Source: Paenibacillus nuruki
GTDB taxonomy: Bacteria; Bacillota; Bacilli; Paenibacillales; Paenibacillaceae
Direction of reading: 5' to 3'
DNA: 64,000 bases
Assembly (NCBI RefSeq): GCF_001721045.1
Contig: NZ_MDER01000024.1
Location: 1 to 64,000, forward strand
Below, piece after piece: positions 16,409 through 24,734 of this stretch (positions are counted from its first letter, which is position 1; each line of letters opens with the position of its first letter). The notes under the pieces are model-generated. The model worked only from the letters and a program-made list of their open reading frames with translations, was not told the origin of the DNA and ran no database searches. Both the position numbers and the translations under genes were made by a program.

Positions 16409-17668
16409 ATGACAAAAACATGGAAAACCGTTGTAGCTTGTATGTTGATCTTTTCTCTGATCTTGTCAGCATGTGGCAACAAAGAAGAAGCAGCGGCAAC
16501 AACAGCAGATGGCAAACGTGTATTGAAAGTATGGGGGATGGGTGCAGAGGGAACAGCACTTGCTAAGATCGTACCTGATTTTGAAAAAGCTAACCCGGAT
16601 ATCAAAGTCGAAGTGCAAGCGATTCCTTGGGATAATGCCCATGACAAATTGCTAACTGCGGTCGCTTCCAAAAAAGGTCCTGATGTTGTGCAAATGGGAC
16701 TGGGTTGGATTCCTGAATTTGCAGATGCTGGAGCATTGCTAGATTTATCTTCTTACACAGAGAAATATCCAAATCTGAAAGTAGATAACTTCTTCAAAGG
16801 TGCTCAACAAACAATGACCTACAACGATCAATTGGTTGGTATTCCATGGTATATCGATACTCGCGTATTGTTCTACCGTGCAGACTTGCTAAAACAAGTT
16901 GGTTATAACGAACCACCAAAAACGTGGGCTGAATTGAAAGATGCAGCAACAAAATTGGCAGCTAGAGGCAATGGTAACTATGGTATTTTGCTAGATAGCC
17001 AGGATCAAGTATTTACACTTCCGTTTGCTTGGGAAAATGGTAGTGAAGTGATTAGTAGTGACAACAAAGCTCAATTTAATCAACCGCAATATGTAGAGGC
17101 TGTTAAATACTTGAGTAGCTTCTTTACTGAAAAACTAGCACCTTCTCAAGTCGATTTGAAACTTCTACCATCATTTGGTGAAGGTATTATCCCTATGTTT
17201 ATCAGTGGACCATGGTCTGTACAACAGATCAAAGATGAATTGCCTGATCTAAAAGACGATCAATGGGGTACGGTTACGATTCCAGCTAAAGATGAAAACG
17301 GTAAAAGTGCTTCTATCTTAGGTGGATCTAGTCTATCGGTATTCAGCAGTGCAGCAAATAAAGACGATGGAGCTAAATTTATTTCGTACATGAATGAACC
17401 ATCTGTACAAGTGAAATGGTATGAATTGACCAAAGATTTACCTTCTACAACCAAAGCATGGGAAGACAAATCACTTGCTTCTAACAAAGATATTCAAACG
17501 TTCCGTACACAAATGGATACAGCACGTCCAGCTCCATTCGTAAAACCTTGGGAAAGTATTGCTGATCTAATCAAAGCAGCGATGCAAGAAATTACAATCG
17601 GTGGCGCTGACGTTCAAGAACAAATGGATCAGGTGAACAGCCAGGCTGATGATTTATTGGCCAACTAA
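16409..17668 (+). CDS. Sugar ABC transporter binding lipoprotein 1 (CUT1)
   Basis: Extracellular carbohydrate-binding protein of 419 residues. Signal peptide residues 1-20 with lipobox LSAC; the cysteine is followed by GNKEEAA. The mature protein has family 1 binding-protein features (VLKVWGMGAEG, VPDFEKANPDIKVEVQ, GIPWYIDTRVLFY). AAAGAGGTGA precedes the ATG. It lies 69 bases after the LacI gene and is followed by a close paralogue, so the two were probably created by tandem duplication. Confidence 0.93.
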   Translation: MTKTWKTVVACMLIFSLILSACGNKEEAAATTADGKRVLKVWGMGAEGTALAKIVPDFEKANPDIKVEVQAIPWDNAHDKLLTAVASKKGPDVVQMGLGWIPEFADAGALLDLSSYTEKYPNLKVDNFFKGAQQTMTYNDQLVGIPWYIDTRVLFYRADLLKQVGYNEPPKTWAELKDAATKLAARGNGNYGILLDSQDQVFTLPFAWENGSEVISSDNKAQFNQPQYVEAVKYLSSFFTEKLAPSQVDLKLLPSFGEGIIPMFISGPWSVQQIKDELPDLKDDQWGTVTIPAKDENGKSASILGGSSLSVFSSAANKDDGAKFISYMNEPSVQVKWYELTKDLPSTTKAWEDKSLASNKDIQTFRTQMDTARPAPFVKPWESIADLIKAAMQEITIGGADVQEQMDQVNSQADDLLAN

Positions 17669-17684
17669 TCTCATGATATCCACA

Positions 17685-17701
17685 GGGCAGAGGTGCTGCC
17701 C
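17685..17701 (+). other. Intercistronic hairpin between the two binding-protein genes
   Basis: GGGCAG and CTGCCC form a six-pair GC-rich stem with a 5-base loop. No T run follows, so it is not a classical terminator. It could stabilise the 3' end of the upstream message or tune downstream expression. Confidence 0.4.
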
Positions 17702-17779
17702 GATACATGTTTTACAAGTTCGTGTAGTATCCTTTGCCAAAGATTCATATGCCTTTACTAAATAAACGGGGTGAAATGA

Positions 17780-19042
17780 ATGTTTAAAATGTGGAAATCA
17801 ATGTTGGTATTGTTACTGATCAGTTCTTTAGTATTAGCTGCTTGTGGAAATAAAGAAGAAGCAGGCGTGACCACAACTTCAGATGGTAAACGTGTATTGA
17901 AAGTATGGGGAATGGGTGGAGAAGATAATGCTATTTCGACACTGATCCCTGCTTTTGAAAAAAAATATCCAGACATTAAAGTAGAAACTCAGTTTATTCC
18001 ATGGGATAACGCTCATGATAAATTGCTAACTGCGGTCGCTTCCAAAAAAGGACCGGATGTTATCCAAATGGGTACCACATGGATTCCAGAATTTGCTGAA
18101 GCCGGAGCATTGCTTGATCTGACTCCATACACAGAAGAATTTCCTAATCTCAAACCAGAGAACTTTTTCAAAGGTGCTCAAGAAACCATGACGGTTAATG
18201 ATCAATTAGTCGGTATTCCATGGTACTTGGAGACTCGCGTACTGTTCTATCGTACAGATTTGTTGAAACAAGTAGGTTATAACGAAGCTCCTAAGAGTTG
18301 GGCTGAACTGAAAGATGCCGCTACCAAATTAACAGATAAAAGCAAAGGAAGATACGGTATTTTGTTAGATACTCAGGATGCAGCGTTCACCTTGCCTTAT
18401 GCTTGGGAAAATGGCAGTGAAGTCATCAGTAGTGATAACAAAGCACAGTTCAATCAACCTGCTTATATCGAAACGATTGAGTATTTGACTAGCTTCTTTA
18501 AAGAAGGATTAACACCTAACGAGAGCGATATCAAATTATTACCTTCATTTGGTCAAGGCTTAATTCCAATGTTCGTGAGTGGTCCGTGGTCTGCGAATCA
18601 GATCAAAACAGATCTACCTGATCTGAAATCAGATCAATGGGCAACAGCTGTAATTCCTCCAAAAGAAGAAGGTGGCAAAAGCGCTTCTATTTTAGGTGGA
18701 TCTAACTGGAGTGTATTCAGTAGTGCAGCCAACAAAGATGATGCTGCTAAATTTATTGCTTTCATGAGTGATCCTGAAACACAAGTTGCTAAGTATAAAC
18801 ATGATCAGGATCTACCTGCCAACATGAAAGCTTGGGATAACGAAGTCTTTAACAATAAACCTATTGTTCAAACATTCCGTGACCAACTCGATACAGCACG
18901 CCCATCTCCATTTGTGAAATCATGGGAATCGATCGGTGATCTGATCAAAGCCGCTCTACAACAAATTACGATTGGTGGAGCAGATATCAAAGAACAGATG
19001 GAAGAAGTAAACACAGGCGCAGATAGTCTACTCGCAGAATAA
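17780..19042 (+). CDS. Sugar ABC transporter binding lipoprotein 2 (CUT1)
   Basis: Binding protein of 420 residues, paralogous to the preceding gene along its whole length. It shares segments such as LLTAVASKKGPDV and AWENGSEVISSDNKAQFNQP. Lipobox LAAC followed by GNKEEAG. GGGGTGAAATGA precedes the ATG. Differences are concentrated in the C-terminal third and in sites such as EKKYPDIKVETQF, so ligand range or affinity may differ. Both probably feed the same permease pair encoded just downstream. Confidence 0.93.
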   Translation: MFKMWKSMLVLLLISSLVLAACGNKEEAGVTTTSDGKRVLKVWGMGGEDNAISTLIPAFEKKYPDIKVETQFIPWDNAHDKLLTAVASKKGPDVIQMGTTWIPEFAEAGALLDLTPYTEEFPNLKPENFFKGAQETMTVNDQLVGIPWYLETRVLFYRTDLLKQVGYNEAPKSWAELKDAATKLTDKSKGRYGILLDTQDAAFTLPYAWENGSEVISSDNKAQFNQPAYIETIEYLTSFFKEGLTPNESDIKLLPSFGQGLIPMFVSGPWSANQIKTDLPDLKSDQWATAVIPPKEEGGKSASILGGSNWSVFSSAANKDDAAKFIAFMSDPETQVAKYKHDQDLPANMKAWDNEVFNNKPIVQTFRDQLDTARPSPFVKSWESIGDLIKAALQQITIGGADIKEQMEEVNTGADSLLAE

Positions 19043-19187
19043 GCACTTGCCAAAACTATTTTTAAAATATTTACATTAGCTATTGTTCTCATCCGATTCC
19101 AGTTTAGATGAAATGATCTACGGTGAATCTGGATGAGATCGATAGTACACCAGAACGTCAAAACTTCTGTGAAGGAGGGAATCCAAT

Positions 19188-20093
19188 ATGCAAAACGCTT
19201 TGCAAAAATTAAACAAATATAAATATCCGTATTTGTTTATTGCACCCACGCTAATTATTTTGTTTTTGTTTTCATTTATTCCTATCTTTATCGCTATTTT
19301 CATCAGTTTTACCAACATGAACTTATCGGGATTGGCTGACTTCTCGAATATCAAATTTAATGGATTTGATAACTTTGTTCGATTGTTCTCGGATGCAACA
19401 TTCCAGAAGTCGATGTTCAATACTCTTATTTTTGTAGTCGTTGGTGTTCCTTCAGTTGTTCTTATTTCGATGGCCATTGCGATTTTGATTAATCAGGGTA
19501 CCAGTTGGCTTTTCAAATCTTTCCGAGTGATTTACTACATGCCTTCAATTACAAATATCGTAGCTGTAGCTGTAATCTGGGGATATTTGTATAACTCTCA
19601 ATATGGTCTCATTAATCAGATGTTAGGCTTTATCGGGATCGATCCTGTCAGTTGGTTACAAGATCCTGTTATTGCTAAGTTCTCACTGATTATTATGGCA
19701 GTGTGGAAAGCGATCGGTCTGAATATGATCATTTTCTTAGCAGCGTTACAAGGGATTCCGCGTACGTACTATGAAGCTGCTCAGATTGATGGAGCAAGCC
19801 GTTGGGAACAGTTGACTAAGATTACGGTTCCTTTGCTCAGCTTTGCTACTTTTTTCGTATCGATTACAACACTAATCGGCTGGATTCAATTTTTTGAAGA
19901 GCCGCTTGTTATGACCAAAGGTGGTCCAATTAACAGCACGATGTCTATGGCATTATTTATCTACAACACAGGGTTCCAACGCAATAACTTTGGTTATGCA
20001 GCAGCAGGTTCTATTGTTCTATTTGCAATTATTATTCTTGTAACAATGATCCAGTTCAAAGTACGTAAAAAAGACAGCGATGTAGAATACTAA
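19188..20093 (+). CDS. Sugar ABC transporter permease (MalF/UgpA-like)
   Basis: Membrane permease of 301 residues with six spans, the first at residues 15-38. The EAA loop reads YYEAAQIDGASRWEQLTKIT near residue 200, the docking site for the ATPase. GAAGGAGGGAA precedes the ATG. It pairs with the permease 51 bases downstream. No ATPase gene is present in the operon, so energy probably comes from a shared MsmX/UgpC-type ATPase encoded elsewhere. Confidence 0.93.
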   Translation: MQNALQKLNKYKYPYLFIAPTLIILFLFSFIPIFIAIFISFTNMNLSGLADFSNIKFNGFDNFVRLFSDATFQKSMFNTLIFVVVGVPSVVLISMAIAILINQGTSWLFKSFRVIYYMPSITNIVAVAVIWGYLYNSQYGLINQMLGFIGIDPVSWLQDPVIAKFSLIIMAVWKAIGLNMIIFLAALQGIPRTYYEAAQIDGASRWEQLTKITVPLLSFATFFVSITTLIGWIQFFEEPLVMTKGGPINSTMSMALFIYNTGFQRNNFGYAAAGSIVLFAIIILVTMIQFKVRKKDSDVEY

Positions 20094-20144
20094 GTTCTGT
20101 AGTCAGCTTAATAAACAGAACAAAGTATGAAGGGAGGTTCCAAA

Positions 20145-20969
20145 ATGGATATTCAAGTCAAACCGGTCTACAAAACGATAGTGATTACGCTGCTACTTCT
20201 TGGGAGTATAGCGATGTGTATCCCTTTTGTATGGATGATTCTTGCATCCTTCAAACCAGAAAGTGAAGTTGTAGCCTTAACACCGAAGTTCTGGCCACAA
20301 CAAGCTACGCTTGAGAACTATGTACGTCTATTTACAGAGATGAGATTTGCGACCTATTTGTGGAACACATTAGTTATCGTATTTTTCTCCTTTATCGGTT
20401 TATTTTTAAATGCGGCAGCAGGGTATGCATTTGCTAAGTTCGAATTCCCGGGTCGTAATGTTCTCTACTATCTTGTATTAGGAACAATGATGATTCCTTC
20501 TCAAGTTACAATGATTCCAGTCTATCTATTGCTGAATCAGATGAACCTAACGAATACAATGGCAGGTATTGTTTTGCCAGGTATGGTTAATGCGTTTGGT
20601 ATTTTCTTATTCCGTCAATTTATGACAACCATTCCGGCTGACTTGATCGAAGCAGCACGATTGGATGGAGCAAGTGAATTACGTACATTCTTCCAATTGG
20701 TAATTCCGATTGCGAAGCCAATCTTTGCAGTACAAGGGATCTTAACCTTTATCGGCGGATGGAACAGTTTCTTGTGGCCGTTGATTATTGCCAATGATGA
20801 AAATCTATACACGTTATCAGTTGGATTATCATTATTGAAAGGTCAATATGGTGGTGACTTTGCTATTCAGATGGCAGGTGCTTCATTCATGGTTGTACCG
20901 ATTGTTATTCTGTTTATCTTTATGCAGCGTCATATTATCGAAGGATACACCATTTCAGGTATGAAGTAA
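20145..20969 (+). CDS. Sugar ABC transporter permease (MalG/UgpE-like)
   Basis: Second CUT1 permease, 274 residues, six spans, with the EAA loop LIEAARLDGASELRTFFQLV near residue 170. AGGGAGG ends 7 bases before ATG 20145, so this start is preferred over ATG 20127. The stop codon lies inside a long perfect inverted repeat. It forms the translocation channel with the gene at 19188. Confidence 0.93.
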   Translation: MDIQVKPVYKTIVITLLLLGSIAMCIPFVWMILASFKPESEVVALTPKFWPQQATLENYVRLFTEMRFATYLWNTLVIVFFSFIGLFLNAAAGYAFAKFEFPGRNVLYYLVLGTMMIPSQVTMIPVYLLLNQMNLTNTMAGIVLPGMVNAFGIFLFRQFMTTIPADLIEAARLDGASELRTFFQLVIPIAKPIFAVQGILTFIGGWNSFLWPLIIANDENLYTLSVGLSLLKGQYGGDFAIQMAGASFMVVPIVILFIFMQRHIIEGYTISGMK

Positions 20970-20982
20970 TTTCATACCTGAA
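20954..20982 (+). repeat. 12-bp perfect inverted repeat spanning the permease stop codon
   Basis: TTCAGGTATGAA (20954-20965) and TTCATACCTGAA (20971-20982) are separated by five bases, with the permease stop codon inside the loop. There is no T run. It could be an mRNA processing or stability element separating the transporter genes from the phosphorylase gene. Confidence 0.6.
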
Positions 20983-21080
20983 TCATGATTACAATGCTGT
21001 AGCAGCACAAGAGACAATTCGTTCTACGAGAACGTATTTTGGATAGAAGAATACAAGTTTACTTTTTGGAGGGATATTGA

Positions 21081-23489
21081 ATGTCAACAATACAAAATCA
21101 AACACAACAAACAGGACTTTTCCAAAATGAATATGGTTATTTTACAGAAAATGGTCGTGAATATGTAATTACCAATCCACGTACACCACGTCCGTGGAGC
21201 AATATTATTAGTAATGGCGATTACTCCTTTATGGTATCGCAAGCAGGTGGCGGTTGCTCATGGCGTGGTAATGCAGGGCAGAACCGAATCACTCGTCTTT
21301 TCCAAGATGTTATTAAAGATTCATGGGGTAAATTTATTTATCTACGTGATCGTAACTCGGGTAAGTTCTGGTCAGCAGGCTGGAAACCCGTTATGGCAGA
21401 ATATGAATTTTACGAAGTACGTCATGGTATTGGTTATAGCGTATTTACACAACAAGTGGACGGCATTCGCAGTGAGTTAACCGTATTTGTAGCTCCTGAT
21501 GCACCACTTGAAATTATGCAACTCAAAGTAACTAATAACAGCACAACAGCGCGTGAACTGGATGCAACGACTTATTTTGAATGGGCTCCAGGTTTTGCGC
21601 CAGATGAGCATCGTGAATTCCACAAAATTTTTATGAACTCTGAATATAAACAAGACCTGAACGCGATTCAGCTTGAAAAATACTTATGGAGCTTCCCGGA
21701 TGAAAAAGGACGCAGTAACAATGTAAGCTGGCCTTATACAGCGTTCCATGCGGCAAGTGAAACCCCTTCTTCTTTTGATGCAGACAAAGAATCATTTGTA
21801 GGTATGTATGGAGAAGAATCTCGTCCACAAGCAATGATTGATAAAGAATTAGCAGGTAATAGTGGACGCTTTGGTGATGCTACAGCTTCTTTACGTGTAG
21901 CGATTAACTTAGAAGCAGGCGCTTCACATACCGTTGTATTTACAATTGGTGCAGCAGAGCAAGAAAAAGAAGATGCAGATGCATTGATCCAAAAATATAC
22001 AACCGTAGAAGCAGCAGAACGTACACTTCAAGATGTACATGCATTCTGGAGTGAACTCATTGATGTTGAAGAAATTCACACTCCTGATCCAGCGATGAAT
22101 ATTATGACTAATGTATGGTTGAAGTATCAATCTATCTCTTGTCGTCTATGGGGTAAAACAGCCTATTATCAAACAAGTGCAGGATATGGTTACCGTGACC
22201 AATTGCAAGATTCTCAGATTTTCTTAACAAGCAAGCCAGAACTGATGCGTAAACAAATTCTTATGCATGCTTCTCAACAATTCCAAGAAGGTGATGTACT
22301 TCACTGGTGGTTCACGATTCGTGGCGGCGGTCCTCGTACACGTTGTTCAGATGATTTGTTATGGCTTCCGTTCATCATGGATGCGTATCTGAAAGAAACA
22401 CAGGACTACGATATCTTAGATGAAGTTACTCCGTTCCTTGATGGTGGAGAAGCAACAGTATATGAGCATTGTAAATTAGCGATTGAGAAAACATTCTTAC
22501 GCTTTAGCCCGCGTGGTGTTCCGTTAATGGGTGAACATGACTGGAATGATGGTCTAAGTGCGATTGGTTATGAGTGGAGAGGTGAAAGCTTCTGGGTAGG
22601 TGAGTTCTTATACCTTATCCTAGGTAACTTTGCACCAGTAGCAGCCAAACGTGGCGATCAAGTCTTTGCAGATAAAATGGTTGAAGTACAAGGTAGCTTA
22701 AAAGCAGCATTGAACAAATATGGTTGGGATGGCGAGTGGTATCTACAAGCGACCAACGATGATGGTTTAAAAGTAGGATCGAAAGAAAATGAAGAAGGTC
22801 AAATCTTCTTGAATCCACAGATGTGGGCTGTTATCTCTGGCGTAGCTGATCAAGAGCGTGGCCAACAAGCAATGGATAGCGTAAGTAAACATTTACTACG
22901 TGATCATGGTGCTTTGCTATTGTACCCTGCTTATACTAAAGTTCGTCGTGATATCGGTTATATTACTCGCTATGCTCCAGGCTTACGTGAAAATGGAGGT
23001 GTCTATACGCATGCAGCTACTTGGGCAGTATGGGCGTATACACTGATTGGTCAACCAGAGAAAGCGTATGAAGCGTATAGCAAAATCTGTCCACCTAACC
23101 GTTCTGATGATCCTAATGGTTATGTAGGCGAGCCGTATGTAACACCAGGTAACTCGGATGGTCCAATCTCACCTAACTATGGTCGTGGAGGCTGGACATG
23201 GTATACCGGCTCTTCGCAGTGGTTACAACGTATGGCAACCAACTGGATTCTAGGCGTACGTGCTGAGAACGAAGGTCTATTGGTAGATCCAAGTATTCCG
23301 AAAGACTGGAAAGAGTTCACGTATCGTCGTGCTTTCCGTGGAGCTACGTATAATCTGCATGTAGATAATGCAGCAGGAGTAGCTCGTGGTATTAAAGAAA
23401 TTAAAGTCGATGGTAAAGTAATCGAAGGCAATATCTTGCCAGATTTCCGTGATGGTAAAGAACACGAAGTTAAAGTCATTATGGGTTAA
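21081..23489 (+). CDS. GH94 disaccharide phosphorylase (cellobiose/laminaribiose type)
   Basis: Cytoplasmic inverting phosphorylase of 802 residues, close to the usual length for cellobiose phosphorylases. It would split an imported beta-glucodisaccharide with phosphate into glucose 1-phosphate and glucose. The N-terminal beta-sandwich (about 1-290) contains GDYSFMVSQAGGG. The (alpha/alpha)6 barrel follows, with the GH94 motif HDWNDGL near residue 490 holding the general-acid Asp, and YQTSAGYGYRDQLQDSQ before it. Phosphate-site features HAATWAVWA and TWYTGSSQW follow. GGAGGG precedes the ATG. Cellobiose versus laminaribiose cannot be decided; a laminaribiose enzyme with an ABC cluster is known from a Paenibacillus. 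Confidence 0.9.
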   Translation: MSTIQNQTQQTGLFQNEYGYFTENGREYVITNPRTPRPWSNIISNGDYSFMVSQAGGGCSWRGNAGQNRITRLFQDVIKDSWGKFIYLRDRNSGKFWSAGWKPVMAEYEFYEVRHGIGYSVFTQQVDGIRSELTVFVAPDAPLEIMQLKVTNNSTTARELDATTYFEWAPGFAPDEHREFHKIFMNSEYKQDLNAIQLEKYLWSFPDEKGRSNNVSWPYTAFHAASETPSSFDADKESFVGMYGEESRPQAMIDKELAGNSGRFGDATASLRVAINLEAGASHTVVFTIGAAEQEKEDADALIQKYTTVEAAERTLQDVHAFWSELIDVEEIHTPDPAMNIMTNVWLKYQSISCRLWGKTAYYQTSAGYGYRDQLQDSQIFLTSKPELMRKQILMHASQQFQEGDVLHWWFTIRGGGPRTRCSDDLLWLPFIMDAYLKETQDYDILDEVTPFLDGGEATVYEHCKLAIEKTFLRFSPRGVPLMGEHDWNDGLSAIGYEWRGESFWVGEFLYLILGNFAPVAAKRGDQVFADKMVEVQGSLKAALNKYGWDGEWYLQATNDDGLKVGSKENEEGQIFLNPQMWAVISGVADQERGQQAMDSVSKHLLRDHGALLLYPAYTKVRRDIGYITRYAPGLRENGGVYTHAATWAVWAYTLIGQPEKAYEAYSKICPPNRSDDPNGYVGEPYVTPGNSDGPISPNYGRGGWTWYTGSSQWLQRMATNWILGVRAENEGLLVDPSIPKDWKEFTYRRAFRGATYNLHVDNAAGVARGIKEIKVDGKVIEGNILPDFRDGKEHEVKVIMG

Positions 23490-23789
23490 TATGTTCTAAC
23501 GATCTTGTCTGAATAGATCGAAGCATATGTAAACATGAAATCATAAACAAATTATAAATAGCTCTGTCTGTTCGTGATACTGACTTGATCTGAAGTCGTA
23601 TACTCGGACAGACAGAGCTTTTCTCTATATTATCCATATCATTTTTGAAAATAGATTGTAGATGCATAAAGATGCACAAAATATTTTACGAATAATGATC
23701 TGAAATGTTAAAGTGAATTACAAATAACCCTATCAAATTTCATTCATCCAACGTAAACATGAAGAAGTGAATGTAAGAGGAGAGATACG
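23490..23789 (+). other. Intergenic region after the phosphorylase
   Basis: Contains the strong terminator of the disaccharide operon and about 170 bases of AT-rich DNA ahead of the ElaA-like gene. No other feature stands out. Confidence 0.5.
23560..23622 (+). terminator. Intrinsic terminator of the disaccharide operon
   Basis: AGCTCTGTCTGT (23560-23571) pairs perfectly with ACAGACAGAGCT (23608-23619), with a GACTT/AAGTC hairpin inside, followed by TTTTCTCT. Confidence 0.88.
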
Positions 23790-24239
23790 ATGAGTTGGCA
23801 TATCAAAACGTTTGATGAATTAACATCTTTAGAAATGTATCGCATTTTGCAAGAACGAACAGCTATTTTTGTGGTTGAACAGAACTGCCCTTATCAAGAA
23901 GTAGATGGTAAAGATATCGCCAGCTATCATCTTTACAAAGAAGAAGAGGGTCAGATTGTTGCGTATTCAAGACTTCTTCCTTCCGGTGTAGCCTATCCAG
24001 AAGCTTCGATCGGTCGAGTGATTGTAAAGCGTGAATATCGTGGAAAAGGATTAGCGCAAGAGCTATTCCGTAAAAGTATCGAATTTATTCAGCATGAATT
24101 GAAAGAAGACAAAATTAAAATCCAAGCTCAGCATTACTTAGAGAAATTTTATAGCAGTTATGGATTTGAAACGATCTCAGAAATGTATCTAGAAGACGAT
24201 ATTCCTCATATCGATATGATGCGTATCACAACATCGTAA
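23790..24239 (+). CDS. elaA: GNAT acetyltransferase, ElaA family
   Basis: Predicted N-acetyltransferase of 149 residues. The N-terminal RTAIFVVEQNCPYQEVDG and the acetyl-CoA loop IGRVIVKREYRGKGLAQEL are the hallmark motifs of the ElaA family; the C-terminal HYLEKFYSSYGF is also typical. The physiological substrate of ElaA is not established. AGAGGAGAG precedes the ATG. It appears to be a single-gene unit. Confidence 0.87.
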   Translation: MSWHIKTFDELTSLEMYRILQERTAIFVVEQNCPYQEVDGKDIASYHLYKEEEGQIVAYSRLLPSGVAYPEASIGRVIVKREYRGKGLAQELFRKSIEFIQHELKEDKIKIQAQHYLEKFYSSYGFETISEMYLEDDIPHIDMMRITTS

Positions 24240-24734
24240 TCGCAAATGATCTCAAAAGTGAACAAAAAAAGGAGGATGTGTGAAGTAGTGGTGACACTTT
24301 TTTGCATGTCCTTTTTGCTACGAAATCAATCTCAGGAAGATTTGGGTAAAAATAGTAAGCATTTAAATTGGAAATTCATACCTATGTATTGTAGAATGGG
24401 AAGAGTAAAGAGTAATTTAGTACGAATGAGGGGGCATGCACTGCTCAGTATTCAACTAGAATGTGCAGAATGATATATACAAAATGCGATATGTCTATTC
24501 TCAAAATCTCTGTTTTCCTGTATTTGGATTAAAAATAGCCGTAAAAGGGCTAAAAAACCTGAATAACTCTTTATGTGCAGCGTGAGAAAACGTTTTCTTG
24601 AAAAAAAGACGTTTTACTCGTTCATAGTCTAATTCTAGGCTATTTTGTGATCAATCATATAGAGGTATAATTAAATATGTTGCAATTCCGTCACAAATAT
24701 ATTCACAAAAAATTCAAGACGGAGGGAATCCTCG
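24240..24734 (+). other. Intergenic region ahead of odhA
   Basis: About 495 bases. The right half holds a cre-like palindrome (24585-24598) and a possible promoter -10 TATAAT at 24666-24671, whose best -35 (TTGTGA, 15 bases away) is weak. The left half has a weak open frame at 24246-24473 that I do not accept as a gene. Confidence 0.45.
24585..24598. promoter_or_regulatory. cre-like site (CcpA) upstream of odhAB
   Basis: AGAAAACGTTTTCT is a perfect 14-bp palindrome matching the cre consensus TGWAANCGNTNWCA except at the two outermost positions. Carbon catabolite control of the 2-oxoglutarate dehydrogenase genes would be consistent with their role in the TCA cycle. Confidence 0.5.

Noticed and set aside
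17685-17701. Terminator between the two binding-protein genes
   Set aside because: A stable hairpin but no T run follows, and the downstream genes have no evident promoter of their own.
24246-24473. Open frame of 75 codons between the ElaA-like gene and odhA
   Set aside because: No ribosome site at its first ATG, odd composition and no recognisable protein; the only AGGAGG inside lies directly on an ATG. It sits in the odhA regulatory region.
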